Shown here: positions 46,223 through 55,620 of the stretch, piece by piece
How the letters are laid out: each line of letters starts with the position of its first letter
Numbering within the stretch: the first letter of the stretch is position 1
DNA from: Pseudoalteromonas sp. NC201
GTDB taxonomy: Bacteria > Pseudomonadota > Gammaproteobacteria > Enterobacterales > Alteromonadaceae
NCBI RefSeq assembly: GCF_002850255.1
Contig: NZ_CP022523.1
Coordinates: forward strand, 248,001 to 312,000
Reading direction: 5' to 3'
Length of the DNA: 64,000 bases
The notes under the pieces: model-generated
Seen by the model: the letters and a program-made list of their open reading frames with translations, nothing else
Databases searched by the model: none
Told to the model about the DNA's origin: nothing
Position numbers and translations under genes: made by a program

Positions 46223-47167
46223 GTGCAGCTCGTTAAATTATTCGCCATGGCGTTGATGCCTATGCTCAGTGTATCTCAGGCCTCGGCAACGTCATTTTTA
46301 GTCTTTGGTGATATGCCCTATACGGAGATAGACAGAGGCATGTTGATGCCAAATGGTGCTCTGCACGAAAAGGTAAATGATATACAGCATGATTTTATTG
46401 TGCACGTAGGTGATATGAAATCCGGTGCTGAGCCCTGTACAGACCAGCTGCTTAAAGATAATTATGCCCTGATCTCAAATGTAAGTAGTCAACCTTTTGT
46501 ATTCACGCCCGGAGACAATGATTGGACTGACTGTGACCGTGAAACCCTGAACCCTAGGTTTGATGAATTAGAGAGATTGGATTTCATCCGTAAACACTTT
46601 GCGGTGCAAACACCTGAGCTACCGGCCTTTAAACGCCAGCCAACAATACCAGAAAATCAATCTTGGATAGTGGATGATGTGCAGTTTTTAACTTTGCATG
46701 TGCCTGGTACCAACAACGGTCGCAGACAAATCTTATTATCCGATAAAAAAGTAGTGCACGAAGAATCTCATCGTCGTGATGTAGAGAATATTAAGTGGTT
46801 GGACAGCTTGTTGACGCCAAACCATAAAGCCGCGGTGATATTTCTACAAGCCGACCTATATCAAAAAGAGAAGCATTCAGGACGTTGTGATAAACACTCG
46901 AAAGCTCAGTGCGATGGCTATCAATTATATCGAGAGACACTTGCAGAGTATGCAGCTCAACTCAGTTATCCGTTGCTGTTGATACATGGAGATACGGGAG
47001 AGTTTTGCTTTTCTGAACAGTCAAAAAATTTATGGCGTCTTAACGCCCCTGGCGACTTTCAATATTTAGATATTGCAAAGGTTAAAGTTAAGGGAGGTAA
47101 AAAGAAGCCGTTTAAGGCAACACGGCTTCTTTCGCAAGATAAAATAGCTAAATGCAAGGGGCTGTAA
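46223..47167 (+). CDS. Exported metallophosphoesterase-like protein
   Basis: A 314-residue protein with a signal peptide (1-22, ending ASA). It starts with FLVFGDMPYTE, followed by DFIVHVGDMKSG and FTPGDNDWTDCD, in order the first metal-ligand blocks of the calcineurin-like phosphoesterase fold; LLIHGDTGEFCF is a later His block. GTG start with AAAGGAG upstream. A PhoD-type phosphatase is encoded convergently next to it, so the pair may serve phosphate scavenging. The exact substrate is unknown. Confidence 0.75.
   Translation: MQLVKLFAMALMPMLSVSQASATSFLVFGDMPYTEIDRGMLMPNGALHEKVNDIQHDFIVHVGDMKSGAEPCTDQLLKDNYALISNVSSQPFVFTPGDNDWTDCDRETLNPRFDELERLDFIRKHFAVQTPELPAFKRQPTIPENQSWIVDDVQFLTLHVPGTNNGRRQILLSDKKVVHEESHRRDVENIKWLDSLLTPNHKAAVIFLQADLYQKEKHSGRCDKHSKAQCDGYQLYRETLAEYAAQLSYPLLLIHGDTGEFCFSEQSKNLWRLNAPGDFQYLDIAKVKVKGGKKKPFKATRLLSQDKIAKCKGL
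47099..47132 (-). terminator. Terminator of phoD, embedded in the convergent gene
   Basis: AAAGAAGCCGT (47101-47111) and ACGGCTTCTTT (47122-47132) form a perfect 11-bp stem. The A-run 47099-47103 gives a U-tract on the minus strand. It lies within the last 25 codons of the plus-strand phosphoesterase gene. Confidence 0.7.
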
Positions 47168-47176
47168 AGCCCCTTT
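47156..47176 (+). terminator. Hairpin at the end of the phosphoesterase gene
   Basis: AAGGGGCT and AGCCCCTT form an 8-bp stem whose loop GTAA contains part of the stop codon. Only a short T-run follows. Confidence 0.6.
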
Positions 47177-47229
47177 ACACACTTTTTACGCAGCTGTACA
47201 TGAAGCGTAGCGCGAATAGCTTGCCGTAA

Positions 47230-48936
47230 CTACAGTAAAAGCTCGCGTTGTTTATTGTGGCTTTCAAACTGCTCTTGCTTGACTGTATTGACAAAATGCC
47301 ACTCACTTTCTACCTTCTCTTTTGTGAAATTAAGCGTTAGATAACCACGCTGATGAATATTGGCATATTCAAGGTCATCGACTAGTAATTGCAATACCTC
47401 AGCGAATTGTAGCGCCTGCTCATCGCCTAATTGCAAGTAATACTCAAGCCCTGGAGAGCTGACTGACGCTGTCGCATATTCTTGACCACAAACGGCTCCG
47501 CTTGCATCGCAGAGCTTACCTGACCAGGCGTTGTGCGTATCTCCAGCAACGACTACTAAGTTTTTATTGGCCGCTTTTGCTGTTTGTAAAATTACTTCAC
47601 GTTCAATCGGGTAGCCGTCCCATGCATCCAAATTATATGGTACGGTATACGTGACTCGCGCTTTTTCTTGTGCAGACAATGTTGAGTCACCAGCAAGCAG
47701 CCTGCCCTTTATTTGAGCAAGCTCAGTTAGTTGCGTCGGCATTTGTGTGGAAGGGTTGGCAAGAGACATGAGCAGCTCGACTGGGATCATCATTTTAGTC
47801 ATCAATACTTGTTGCCCTAAAACTTGCCATTTCGCTGTTGAATTTTTCAAATTATCGGTGAGCCAAGTCAATTGGTTTACGCCTAAAAGCTGTTGCGAAG
47901 GCGCGGTGAGATCCGCCTGAAATCCGGCAAAATCCACTTGTCCTGTTGTAGGGTCAATATAATCTTGATAGTCGAGTGCTTTAACGCGGCTCTCGTGACG
48001 GGTATCTAGCATATAAAGTGATAACAAGTCGCCAAATTCAAATTTACGATAGAGGCTCTCGAGTTGGTCCTTAACCATCGGACGCACAGGCATCCATTCA
48101 TAGTAGGCTTGCAGCGCAGCAAGTTTGCGGGCAGCGTACTCCCCTTCTCCCTCGTTATGGTTCTCAGCGCCATCCATGTATGAGTCATTGCATACTTCAT
48201 GGTCGTCCCATACCGCAATGAATGGCGTACTGGCGTGGAGAGCTTGCAGACCAAGGTCCGTACGATATTTTGCATAGCGACGACGATAATCATTTAATGT
48301 AATAATCTCGCTCGCATTATCTGCATCCAGCCCTCGCCCCATGGCGTCGGCATTTTCAGTGGCGTACCCACCCATACCATATTCGTATATGTAATCACCT
48401 AAGTGTAACACCGCGTCTAAATCGCTGCGTTTTGCAGCCTCTGCATAAACATGAAAGTAACCTGCCGGATAATTTGCACAAGACATGACGGCAAGTTTTA
48501 CCTGAGTTACATCGTTGACGGGCAAGGTTTTGCATTTACCTATGGGTGAATGCGTTTCCTTAGTGACGAAGCGATAAAAGTAGCGGCTATTTGCAACAAG
48601 GCCATTAAGATCTACTTTAACGGTGTAATCGTTTTTTGCTAATGCGGCAAGCTGGTGGCTTTGTAGTAAGACACCAAAATCTTCTGATTCTGATACTTGT
48701 AGAGTGACATCCACACTGTTAGGTGTACCTTCAGGAGTGACTCGCGTCCATAATATAACGCTATCAGCTAAAGGATCGCCACTTGCGACACCATGGTTAA
48801 ATGCGACAGCAAAATCGTTACTCGCAACCGCTTTACTATTACTACTGCCGCAGCCAACTAACGAAACGCTAATTGTTGCTGCGCCAACGCCCATTAATGC
48901 ACTTTTAATAAAATCTCGACGGGTAAAACTTGCCAT
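47230..48936 (-). CDS. phoD: PhoD-type alkaline phosphatase, Tat-exported
   Basis: A 568-residue enzyme that releases phosphate from phosphomono- and diesters with calcium and iron cofactors. The N-terminus SFTRRDFIKSALMG is a Tat signal, and VGCGSS is a possible lipobox. The N-terminal beta domain (about 40-140) has GVASGDPLADSVILWTRVTP. The catalytic domain has VMSCANYPAGYFHVY, LHLGDYIYEYG, AVWDDHEVCND and VVAGDTHNAWSG, the PhoD metal motifs. The start follows AAGGAAC. A Pho-box is not obvious upstream. It is convergent with a second phosphoesterase gene. Confidence 0.94.
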   Translation of the reverse strand: MASFTRRDFIKSALMGVGAATISVSLVGCGSSNSKAVASNDFAVAFNHGVASGDPLADSVILWTRVTPEGTPNSVDVTLQVSESEDFGVLLQSHQLAALAKNDYTVKVDLNGLVANSRYFYRFVTKETHSPIGKCKTLPVNDVTQVKLAVMSCANYPAGYFHVYAEAAKRSDLDAVLHLGDYIYEYGMGGYATENADAMGRGLDADNASEIITLNDYRRRYAKYRTDLGLQALHASTPFIAVWDDHEVCNDSYMDGAENHNEGEGEYAARKLAALQAYYEWMPVRPMVKDQLESLYRKFEFGDLLSLYMLDTRHESRVKALDYQDYIDPTTGQVDFAGFQADLTAPSQQLLGVNQLTWLTDNLKNSTAKWQVLGQQVLMTKMMIPVELLMSLANPSTQMPTQLTELAQIKGRLLAGDSTLSAQEKARVTYTVPYNLDAWDGYPIEREVILQTAKAANKNLVVVAGDTHNAWSGKLCDASGAVCGQEYATASVSSPGLEYYLQLGDEQALQFAEVLQLLVDDLEYANIHQRGYLTLNFTKEKVESEWHFVNTVKQEQFESHNKQRELLL

Positions 48937-49042
48937 TATTATTGTTCCTTAACTGCAAAATGCGCCATATTGGGCGCACTTATCTACTACTTGAAGGAAC
49001 TAGCTTAGTTAAGCATTATTACAATTTAACGATTGGTCTTAA

Positions 49043-49966
49043 TTAGTGCGGATTTGGAACAACGCGATTTCTGCCACTGCTTTTGGCCTCTAGTAACATC
49101 GTATCTGCACGACGAATAATGCTTTCAACGCCAGACTCACCTGCGCCAAATTCAGCAACCCCAAATGAGCTGGTAATATCGACCTCTTCACCGACCGCAA
49201 TTTGAAATGATGCCTGCTCTATCATAATGCGTGCCCGCTCGGCGACTAAGATTGCCCCCTCTAAGCCAGTATTAGGGAGTACCAGAGCAAATTCCTCTCC
49301 ACCTAGCCGAGCTATTAAATCCGTGTCTCGTAACATGTCAGAGAGTCGCGAGCTCACGTGAACCAGCACTAGGTCTCCCGCTTCATGGCCAAATTGCTCG
49401 TTAATTGCACGGAAATTATCGAGGTCGGTCAGTATCACACTAAATGGTGTTCTGTAACGTTCATATAACCTAATTTGACTGTCAACTTTATCGCTTAACT
49501 GCCTACGACTGGCGACGCCCGTTAATGGGTCAGTTTTAGTAATAAAATCGAGCTCTTTACGTAAGTGATCGAGTTCGCTATGCATCGCTTTTGTTGTGGT
49601 AATGTTATCTCCGTAGATAACGAAGGCATCATTCTGCAGCGAAAAACATCGTAATCTGAAGAACTCACCACTTAAGGTATCAATTTCAATTTCTGGATAG
49701 TCTAATTCACGCCCGTTGCTTAAGCCTAAAAACCATTCCGTGAGTTCATCCCCGTCGATTCTATCATCAAACGTATCGTCTGTTTGTGGGTCGAAGATAT
49801 TACTCAGTGTGCGTCCTGTTATGTGAGACGAGGGTTGTCCAATTAGCTTCGCCATTGCTTTATTGCAAAATTCAAGAACCGACTTGTTGCTAACAATAGC
49901 AACTGCATCGTCACTTTTATTGAGCACTTCACTCAGTAGGGATTGTAAATGGTTAGCGTTAGACAT
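49043..49966 (-). CDS. PAS-GGDEF diguanylate cyclase, soluble
   Basis: A 307-residue cytoplasmic enzyme. The N-terminal PAS domain is at about 5-130 (DAVAIVSNKSVLEFCNKAM). The GGDEF domain begins at KTDPLTGVASRRQL; the active site is LGGEEFALVLP, with I-site RDTD five residues before it, so product inhibition is likely retained. VFGVAEFGAG-like SSFGVAEFGAG and KSSGRNRV complete the domain. No transmembrane segments. It stands alone between phoD and the divergent RND operon; the signal sensed is unknown. Confidence 0.92.
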   Translation of the reverse strand: MSNANHLQSLLSEVLNKSDDAVAIVSNKSVLEFCNKAMAKLIGQPSSHITGRTLSNIFDPQTDDTFDDRIDGDELTEWFLGLSNGRELDYPEIEIDTLSGEFFRLRCFSLQNDAFVIYGDNITTTKAMHSELDHLRKELDFITKTDPLTGVASRRQLSDKVDSQIRLYERYRTPFSVILTDLDNFRAINEQFGHEAGDLVLVHVSSRLSDMLRDTDLIARLGGEEFALVLPNTGLEGAILVAERARIMIEQASFQIAVGEEVDITSSFGVAEFGAGESGVESIIRRADTMLLEAKSSGRNRVVPNPH

Positions 49967-50169
49967 AATTTAATTCCGTTAGGCTTTTTGTTATTTTAAA
50001 TCAATCGGGAAGATTTATCTTAGATCTCGCGCAAATCACACAAAAAAGACATTTTGATTTCGTTATCTACATCAATTGATTCTAATTTAGCACCAATCAT
50101 ATTCCATTTCACTTATGTTTAATGCAACAAATGAAACGTATAGTTACCTCCATACACAAAGGAGGAACT

Positions 50170-51345
50170 ATGTTAAAACCAACGCAACTCGCAACGATTA
50201 TTTCTGCTTTGCTATTGCTAAGTGCATGTGGCGAAGCTGAGCAGGCAAGCAGTCAAACTCCGCCTCTTCAACCAATTGATGTAGCACCAACACCGCAAAT
50301 TAGCATTGCTGATTGGCACACCTATACAACACGCCTTTCTTCTCCAAACGAAGTCGCACTTCGCGCTCGGGTCACAGGAGTTATCGGCTCGGTAAACTTC
50401 AAAGAAGGAGATACGGTGCACCAAGGCGATGTTTTATTTGAGCTGGACGATAGAACTTTCTTGGCTGAGGTTGCCAGTCTTGCCGCACAAGTGAAACGTG
50501 CCGAAGCGGCCCTTTCGCAAGCAAAAAGTGAGTCAGCGCGTGCGCTTCGATTAAGCAAGCAAAAAGCGATTTCAACCGAAGAAGTCGATGCCCGTGTTTC
50601 GCTTACCGCACAGCGTGAAGCCGAACTAGATGCGCTTCGCGCTTCATTTAAAGCAGCTCAACTAAACTTAGAGTTTAGCAAGATCACAGCACCAATCAGC
50701 GGCAAAATTTCATTTGCTGAGGTCACTCAAGGTAACACCATTAGAGCAAACGACACCTTGCTTACTACGATAGTCGCAACCGATAAGATGTATGCGTATT
50801 TTGATATCGACGAGCGAACTTGGAATAGCCAGTTTGCATCAGTGACGGAAGGTGAGCCGCTTCCTGTGAAATTACAGTTATTGGGCCGTGAGTCACAGCC
50901 AGTCATGGGTGAGCTAGACTTTATTGACAACGCCATCGATGACCACTCCGGAACCCTAAAAGTACGCGCTTCTTTTGATAACCATAGTGGACAATTACGA
51001 CCTGGCTCGTTTGCGCGAGTGAGTCTTTCATCCGGTGAGCAAAACGATCGAGTATTAATTCCAGACCGCGCAGTGGGTACGGATCTTAAAAATCGCTTTG
51101 TTCTTGTCGTCAACGACGCGAATACACTTGAATATCGTCTGATCACACTCGGTAATCGCTATGGCGAATTTCGTGCAGTTGAATCGGGTTTAGCCGCAGG
51201 AGAGCGTATCGCGGTGAATGGCCCAGCGCGTGTAGGCCCTGGCATGCCGATAAGCCCAAACTCAGTGACGCTTACCTTGCCAGATAACATCGCCGCAGAA
51301 GTGGTTGCGATGACGCCAAACGATTCTTCACAAGGATTAAACTAA
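50170..51345 (+). CDS. RND efflux periplasmic adaptor lipoprotein (MexA/AcrA type)
   Basis: A 391-residue membrane fusion protein. The lipoprotein signal ends at LLLLSAC (Cys near residue 19). The barrel-sandwich lipoyl halves flank a helical hairpin (VNFKEGDTVHQGDVLFELDDR, then ITAPISGKISFAEVTQGN), followed by beta-barrel and membrane-proximal domains (VLIPDRAVGTDLKNRFVLVV). ATG 50170 is preceded by GGAGGA; the frame is open 16 codons upstream without a ribosome site. It is followed 2 bases later by the pump gene. No outer-membrane channel gene is in the operon, so a TolC encoded elsewhere is presumed. Confidence 0.94.
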   Translation: MLKPTQLATIISALLLLSACGEAEQASSQTPPLQPIDVAPTPQISIADWHTYTTRLSSPNEVALRARVTGVIGSVNFKEGDTVHQGDVLFELDDRTFLAEVASLAAQVKRAEAALSQAKSESARALRLSKQKAISTEEVDARVSLTAQREAELDALRASFKAAQLNLEFSKITAPISGKISFAEVTQGNTIRANDTLLTTIVATDKMYAYFDIDERTWNSQFASVTEGEPLPVKLQLLGRESQPVMGELDFIDNAIDDHSGTLKVRASFDNHSGQLRPGSFARVSLSSGEQNDRVLIPDRAVGTDLKNRFVLVVNDANTLEYRLITLGNRYGEFRAVESGLAAGERIAVNGPARVGPGMPISPNSVTLTLPDNIAAEVVAMTPNDSSQGLN

Positions 51346-51347
51346 TA

Positions 51348-54300
51348 ATGAAATTTTCCCATTTTTTCATTAAACGGCCTATTTTTGCGGCGATGATGTC
51401 GCTTGTGATATTAATCGCAGGAGCCATTTCCCTTTTTCAGCTTCCCGTTAGTGAGTATCCAGAGGTGGTACCGCCGACGGTTGTGGTATCTGCAACTTAC
51501 CCCGGTGCAAACCCAAAAGTCATTGCTGAAACCGTTGCAACGCCACTTGAGCAAGAGATCAATGGTGTTGAGAACATGCTGTATATGTTTTCTCAAGCAA
51601 CCAGTGATGGTCGTTTAACGCTTACCGTGACTTTTGCACTTGGTACTGACTTGGACCGCGCCCAAGTTCAAGTACAAAACCGTGTAAATAGCGCTATTCC
51701 AAGATTACCGCAAGAAGTACAACGTTTAGGGGTTGTTGCTGAGAAGGCGTCACCAGATCTCACTATGGTGGTGCACTTGGTATCGCCAAGCGGCTCGCAT
51801 GATACAAGCTACCTCTCTAACTACGCCGATATTTATGTCAAAGATCAGATAGCGCGCTTGCCGGGAGTTGGTGATGTGAAGCTATTCGGCGGCGGTAAAT
51901 ACGCCTTGCGGATATGGCTAAACCCCGAGCAATTGGCTGAAAGAAACTTAACCGCAAGCGATGTGGTTCGAGCAATCCAACAACAAAACCGCCAAGTAGC
52001 AGCTGGCTCTTTGGGTGCTCAACCCACAACGAATGAAAATCAATTCCAAATTCTGTTAAACGTTAAAGGGCGTTTGGTAGATACCAGTGAATTTGACAAT
52101 ATTATTGTTAGCGTATCGAGCGATGGCGCGATCACTAGACTCAAAGACATTGGCCGAGTTGAGCTTGGACAAGATAACTACGCGTTAAGGGCTTTGCTAG
52201 ATGGAAACGAAGCGGTGGCAATGCCGATTTTCCAGCGTCCTGGTTCTAATGCGATAGAGCTGTCGGATCAGGTGCGTGAAACCATGAAAGAGTTATCGAC
52301 ACGTTTTCCTGAAGGGGTTGAGTACGATATTGTTTATGATCCGACAATTTTTGTTCGTGGCTCAATCGATGCGGTAATTTCAACATTATTAGAAGCCATC
52401 GTACTTGTGGTATTAGTCGTTATCTTATTCTTGCAAACATGGCGCGCTTCGATTATTCCGCTGGTAGCGGTGCCTGTATCGTTAGTTGGTACCTTTGCTG
52501 CAATGCAGTGGCTTGGTGTTTCTATCAATACTTTGTCGTTGTTTGGTTTGGTACTAGCAATCGGTATCGTGGTTGATGATGCCATTGTCGTGGTTGAAAA
52601 CGTTGAGCGTAATATTGAAAACGGCCTTGCGCCCTTCGAGGCCACTAAACAAGCGATGTCAGAGGTGACAGGCCCTATTATAGCGATTGCATTGGTGCTT
52701 TGTGCGGTGTTTATTCCAACTGCTTTTATTACCGGCTTGTCAGGCCAGTTTTACAAACAGTTTGCCCTCACGATCACAATTTCGACGCTGATCTCGGCAT
52801 TTAACTCATTAACATTATCACCAGCGCTAGCTGCACTACTATTAAAGCCGCACGGTGCTAAACCAGACAAACTCACAGTGGTGTTAGATAAATTGTTTGG
52901 TCAGTGGCTATTCAAACCGTTTAATCGCTTTTTTGATAAGGCAGCTCACGGCTATGTTGGACTAGTAAAAAAACTTATTAGACTGAGCACCATTGTGTTG
53001 GTGGTTTATTTAGGGTTAATTTTTGCTACTACTAAGTTGTTTAGCACCATCCCTGGTGGCTTTATTCCACAACAGGACAAACAGTATCTTGTTGCGATTG
53101 CCCAACTGCCAGACGCTGCGAGTTTGGATAGAACAGAAGCCGTTGTACGTGAGATGGAACAAATTGCATTACAGACTCCAGGCGTTTTACATTCCGTGTC
53201 TTTCCCTGGGCTTTCAGTAAATGGTTTTACAAACAGCCCAAATAGCGGGATTGTATTTGTTGCCCTAGATAAATTTGAAAATCGCACATCGCCAGAGTTG
53301 TATGCGTCTTCAATCGCTGCGCAGCTTAATCAGAAGTTTGCCATCATAGATGAAGCGTTTGTCGCGGTTTTCCCACCGCCACCAATACAAGGGTTAGGCA
53401 CCACAGGTGGATTTAAACTGCAAATTGAAGATAGAGCAAACCTTGGCTTTGAGAAGCTATTCTCTGACTTACAAGCAGTGATCGCAAAAGCACAGCAGCA
53501 ACCGGAGCTAATGGGACTGTACTCAAGCTTTAGGATCCAAGTACCACAAATGGACATTGATATCGACCGTGAGCAAGCAATGGTACAAGGCGTACCGCTC
53601 GAGGAAGTGTTTAATGCATTACAGATCTATTTAGGTTCAATGTACGTCAATGACTTTAACTTATTTGGTCGCACTTATCAGGTTACCGCTCAGGCTGACG
53701 CGAACTTTCGCTCAGATCCTGCACAGATTCTGTCTTACAAAGTAAGAAACAACTACGGTCAAATGGTGCCACTTGGCGCGGTACTCAAAGTCACGCCGAC
53801 AACGGGGCCTGATCGTGTTATGCACTATAACGGGTATCCTACCGCCGAGTTAAATGGCAGCCCTGCGCCCGGCTACTCTTCGGATCAAGCGCAAATGGCA
53901 ATCGAAGCGGTGCTAAACGAAACGCTTAGCGAAGGCATGGCATTTGAGTGGACTGAAGTCACCTATCAGCAGATCCTCGCGGGTAACGTGATGGTGTATA
54001 TCTTCCCACTGGTTGTACTCTTGGTGTTTATGGTTTTGGCATCGCAATACGAAAGCCTAAAGCTACCATTTGCAATCATCCTCATTGTGCCAATGACCAT
54101 ACTGTCAGCATTGGTAGGGGTGTGGCTAACTGGCGGCGATAATAATATCTTTACCCAAATTGCTCTTATCGTTTTGGTTGCTTTAGCGTGTAAAAACGCA
54201 ATCCTAATGGTGGAATTTGCCAAAGAAGAGTATGAGCAAGGCAAAACTAATTTGGAGTCAATTATTGAGGCATGTAAACTACGTTTACGTCCTATTCTGA

Positions 54301-54530
54301 TGACGTCGATTGCCTTTACTGCAGGGGTTGTACCTCTGGTACTTGCAACTGGTGCGGGTGCTGAAATGCGCGAAACCATGGGGATTGCAGTATTCTCAGG
54401 AATGATAGGGGTTACCTTATTTGGTCTATTGTTTACGCCTATTTTCTTTATGGCGATGACGAAGCGATTATACATGCCAAGAATACGTGAAGCGCAGAGT
54501 GCCCCCAATACCATTCCAGTAAAGGATTAA
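51348..54530 (+). CDS. RND multidrug efflux permease (AcrB/MexB type, HAE1)
   Basis: A 1060-residue inner-membrane pump. It has 12 transmembrane helices and two large periplasmic loops. The proton-relay residues are visible as the Asp pair in GIVVDDAIVVVENVERN (TM4) and the Lys in ALACKNAILMVEFA (TM10). PIFAAMMSLVILIAG opens the protein, and GFIPQQDKQYLVAIAQLPD is the classic HAE1 motif. It exports amphiphilic drugs, bile-salt-like compounds or dyes; specificity cannot be read. No regulator gene adjoins. A terminator follows. Confidence 0.96.
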   Translation: MKFSHFFIKRPIFAAMMSLVILIAGAISLFQLPVSEYPEVVPPTVVVSATYPGANPKVIAETVATPLEQEINGVENMLYMFSQATSDGRLTLTVTFALGTDLDRAQVQVQNRVNSAIPRLPQEVQRLGVVAEKASPDLTMVVHLVSPSGSHDTSYLSNYADIYVKDQIARLPGVGDVKLFGGGKYALRIWLNPEQLAERNLTASDVVRAIQQQNRQVAAGSLGAQPTTNENQFQILLNVKGRLVDTSEFDNIIVSVSSDGAITRLKDIGRVELGQDNYALRALLDGNEAVAMPIFQRPGSNAIELSDQVRETMKELSTRFPEGVEYDIVYDPTIFVRGSIDAVISTLLEAIVLVVLVVILFLQTWRASIIPLVAVPVSLVGTFAAMQWLGVSINTLSLFGLVLAIGIVVDDAIVVVENVERNIENGLAPFEATKQAMSEVTGPIIAIALVLCAVFIPTAFITGLSGQFYKQFALTITISTLISAFNSLTLSPALAALLLKPHGAKPDKLTVVLDKLFGQWLFKPFNRFFDKAAHGYVGLVKKLIRLSTIVLVVYLGLIFATTKLFSTIPGGFIPQQDKQYLVAIAQLPDAASLDRTEAVVREMEQIALQTPGVLHSVSFPGLSVNGFTNSPNSGIVFVALDKFENRTSPELYASSIAAQLNQKFAIIDEAFVAVFPPPPIQGLGTTGGFKLQIEDRANLGFEKLFSDLQAVIAKAQQQPELMGLYSSFRIQVPQMDIDIDREQAMVQGVPLEEVFNALQIYLGSMYVNDFNLFGRTYQVTAQADANFRSDPAQILSYKVRNNYGQMVPLGAVLKVTPTTGPDRVMHYNGYPTAELNGSPAPGYSSDQAQMAIEAVLNETLSEGMAFEWTEVTYQQILAGNVMVYIFPLVVLLVFMVLASQYESLKLPFAIILIVPMTILSALVGVWLTGGDNNIFTQIALIVLVALACKNAILMVEFAKEEYEQGKTNLESIIEACKLRLRPILMTSIAFTAGVVPLVLATGAGAEMRETMGIAVFSGMIGVTLFGLLFTPIFFMAMTKRLYMPRIREAQSAPNTIPVKD

Positions 54531-54548
54531 TAACTTGTAATCATGTTT

Positions 54549-54570
54549 AAAGGCCCATTGGGCCTTTTTT
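54549..54570 (+). terminator. Rho-independent terminator of the RND operon
   Basis: AAAGGCCC and GGGCCTTT pair around ATT, and the T-run continues to 54570. Confidence 0.9.
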
Positions 54571-54669
54571 ATGCTGCTTTTTATTGCCTTGTAACCGCAC
54601 TATTCACCTTAACTTCATCCGTTTACGCTAAATTATCAGATACCGTCTTTTTCTCGCCGGAGTCTGTTT

Positions 54670-55038
54670 ATGAAATCCAAAATTGCCTTTGCTGTTTTAA
54701 TTAGCGCTGTTCTCAGTGCCTGTGGCGAGGACATCTCAAATCGTAAAATTGAGCTTAGTGAAACACTTAGCCGTTATCAATGTGATAATGATTCGGTGAT
54801 AAAAGTTGACTACAACGACAGTGATAAGGCAACTGTCCATTTTAACGAACAGGTGGTTAAGATGAAGATTGCGCGCTCAGCCAGCGGTGCAAAATATCAA
54901 GGTGATGGGTTTGTGTGGTGGACAAAAAATGATGAAGGTATGTTGCTTAGACAGGAAGAAGATAAAAACAACCGCATCATCGCACGTTGCGAGATGCGGC
55001 CCAATGAAGCCTTAACAGTGAAGGCGCAATCAAACTGA
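54670..55038 (+). CDS. MliC-like lipoprotein, putative C-type lysozyme inhibitor
   Basis: A 122-residue protein with a lipoprotein signal (AVLSAC, Cys near residue 18). The mature part shows the MliC pattern: YQCDNDSVIKVDYND, a central ARSASGAKYQGDG carrying the conserved S-A-S-G-A-K-Y loop that enters the lysozyme active site, then FVWWTKNDEGMLL and a closing Cys in IARCEM. The two Cys could form the family disulphide. The function as a periplasmic or outer-membrane lysozyme inhibitor is inferred from these motifs. It is a single gene after the RND operon. Confidence 0.75.
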   Translation: MKSKIAFAVLISAVLSACGEDISNRKIELSETLSRYQCDNDSVIKVDYNDSDKATVHFNEQVVKMKIARSASGAKYQGDGFVWWTKNDEGMLLRQEEDKNNRIIARCEMRPNEALTVKAQSN

Positions 55039-55090
55039 TTATAAATGCTCGTCCCAATAGGCAACGTCACTTATATAGAATTAGGATGTC

Positions 55091-55519
55091 TTATACCGAC
55101 AACTTTTCAGGTGTAGCTAAAGTACTTTTTACAAACTCAATGGCAGCGCTTACATTAGCAAATAAAACTTGATCTAATGGCTCTGGCATGCCAATTTCTT
55201 TGCGCATTTTTTCAATCTGGCTTTTCGCAATTGCCGACTTCAACACATACGCAGCACTAACACAGCCTAACTGCAAACAGCGCTTTGCTGTATTTACCAG
55301 TAACTTGTAGGCTTCTGGTGTCGCAGCTATGGCCTTTTCGGAATAACTCACGTAACCCCATGTCGAAGAATGGATCTCGGCTCGACATTGCTCTAATGCC
55401 CTAGAAAAATAATGGATCATAGACTCATTAATATTTCCTTCGAAACAGGCAAAGAGGATATTTTGCTCGGCCCAGAGGGTTACTTTCCCGCACCGAGTTT
55501 GATAACTATATTTTGACAT
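55091..55519 (-). CDS. Conserved hypothetical cytoplasmic protein (STAS/SpoIIAA-like fold possible)
   Basis: A 142-residue soluble protein without signal or membrane segments. The alternation of strands and helices (VTLWAEQNILFACFEGNINE, then a helix, then WGYVSYSEKAIAATPEA and a further helix) recalls the STAS/SpoIIAA-like fold seen in small marine-bacterial proteins, but I do not recognise the family with certainty. Three Cys are scattered. It stands alone, convergent with the MliC-like gene. Confidence 0.6.
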   Translation of the reverse strand: MSKYSYQTRCGKVTLWAEQNILFACFEGNINESMIHYFSRALEQCRAEIHSSTWGYVSYSEKAIAATPEAYKLLVNTAKRCLQLGCVSAAYVLKSAIAKSQIEKMRKEIGMPEPLDQVLFANVSAAIEFVKSTLATPEKLSV

Positions 55520-55620
55520 TAATCCTTATCCGGCTCCTTTCGAAGTGCGGATTATACATCAGCACGACAAGGTTAAAAAAGAGCAATTGCTACTTTTTTA
55601 ACCTAAATCGCATATTACGC

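Noticed and set aside
53966..54514. 182-codon open frame opposite the RND pump gene
   Set aside because: It lies wholly antisense to the conserved C-terminal part of the pump and shows no coherent protein features.
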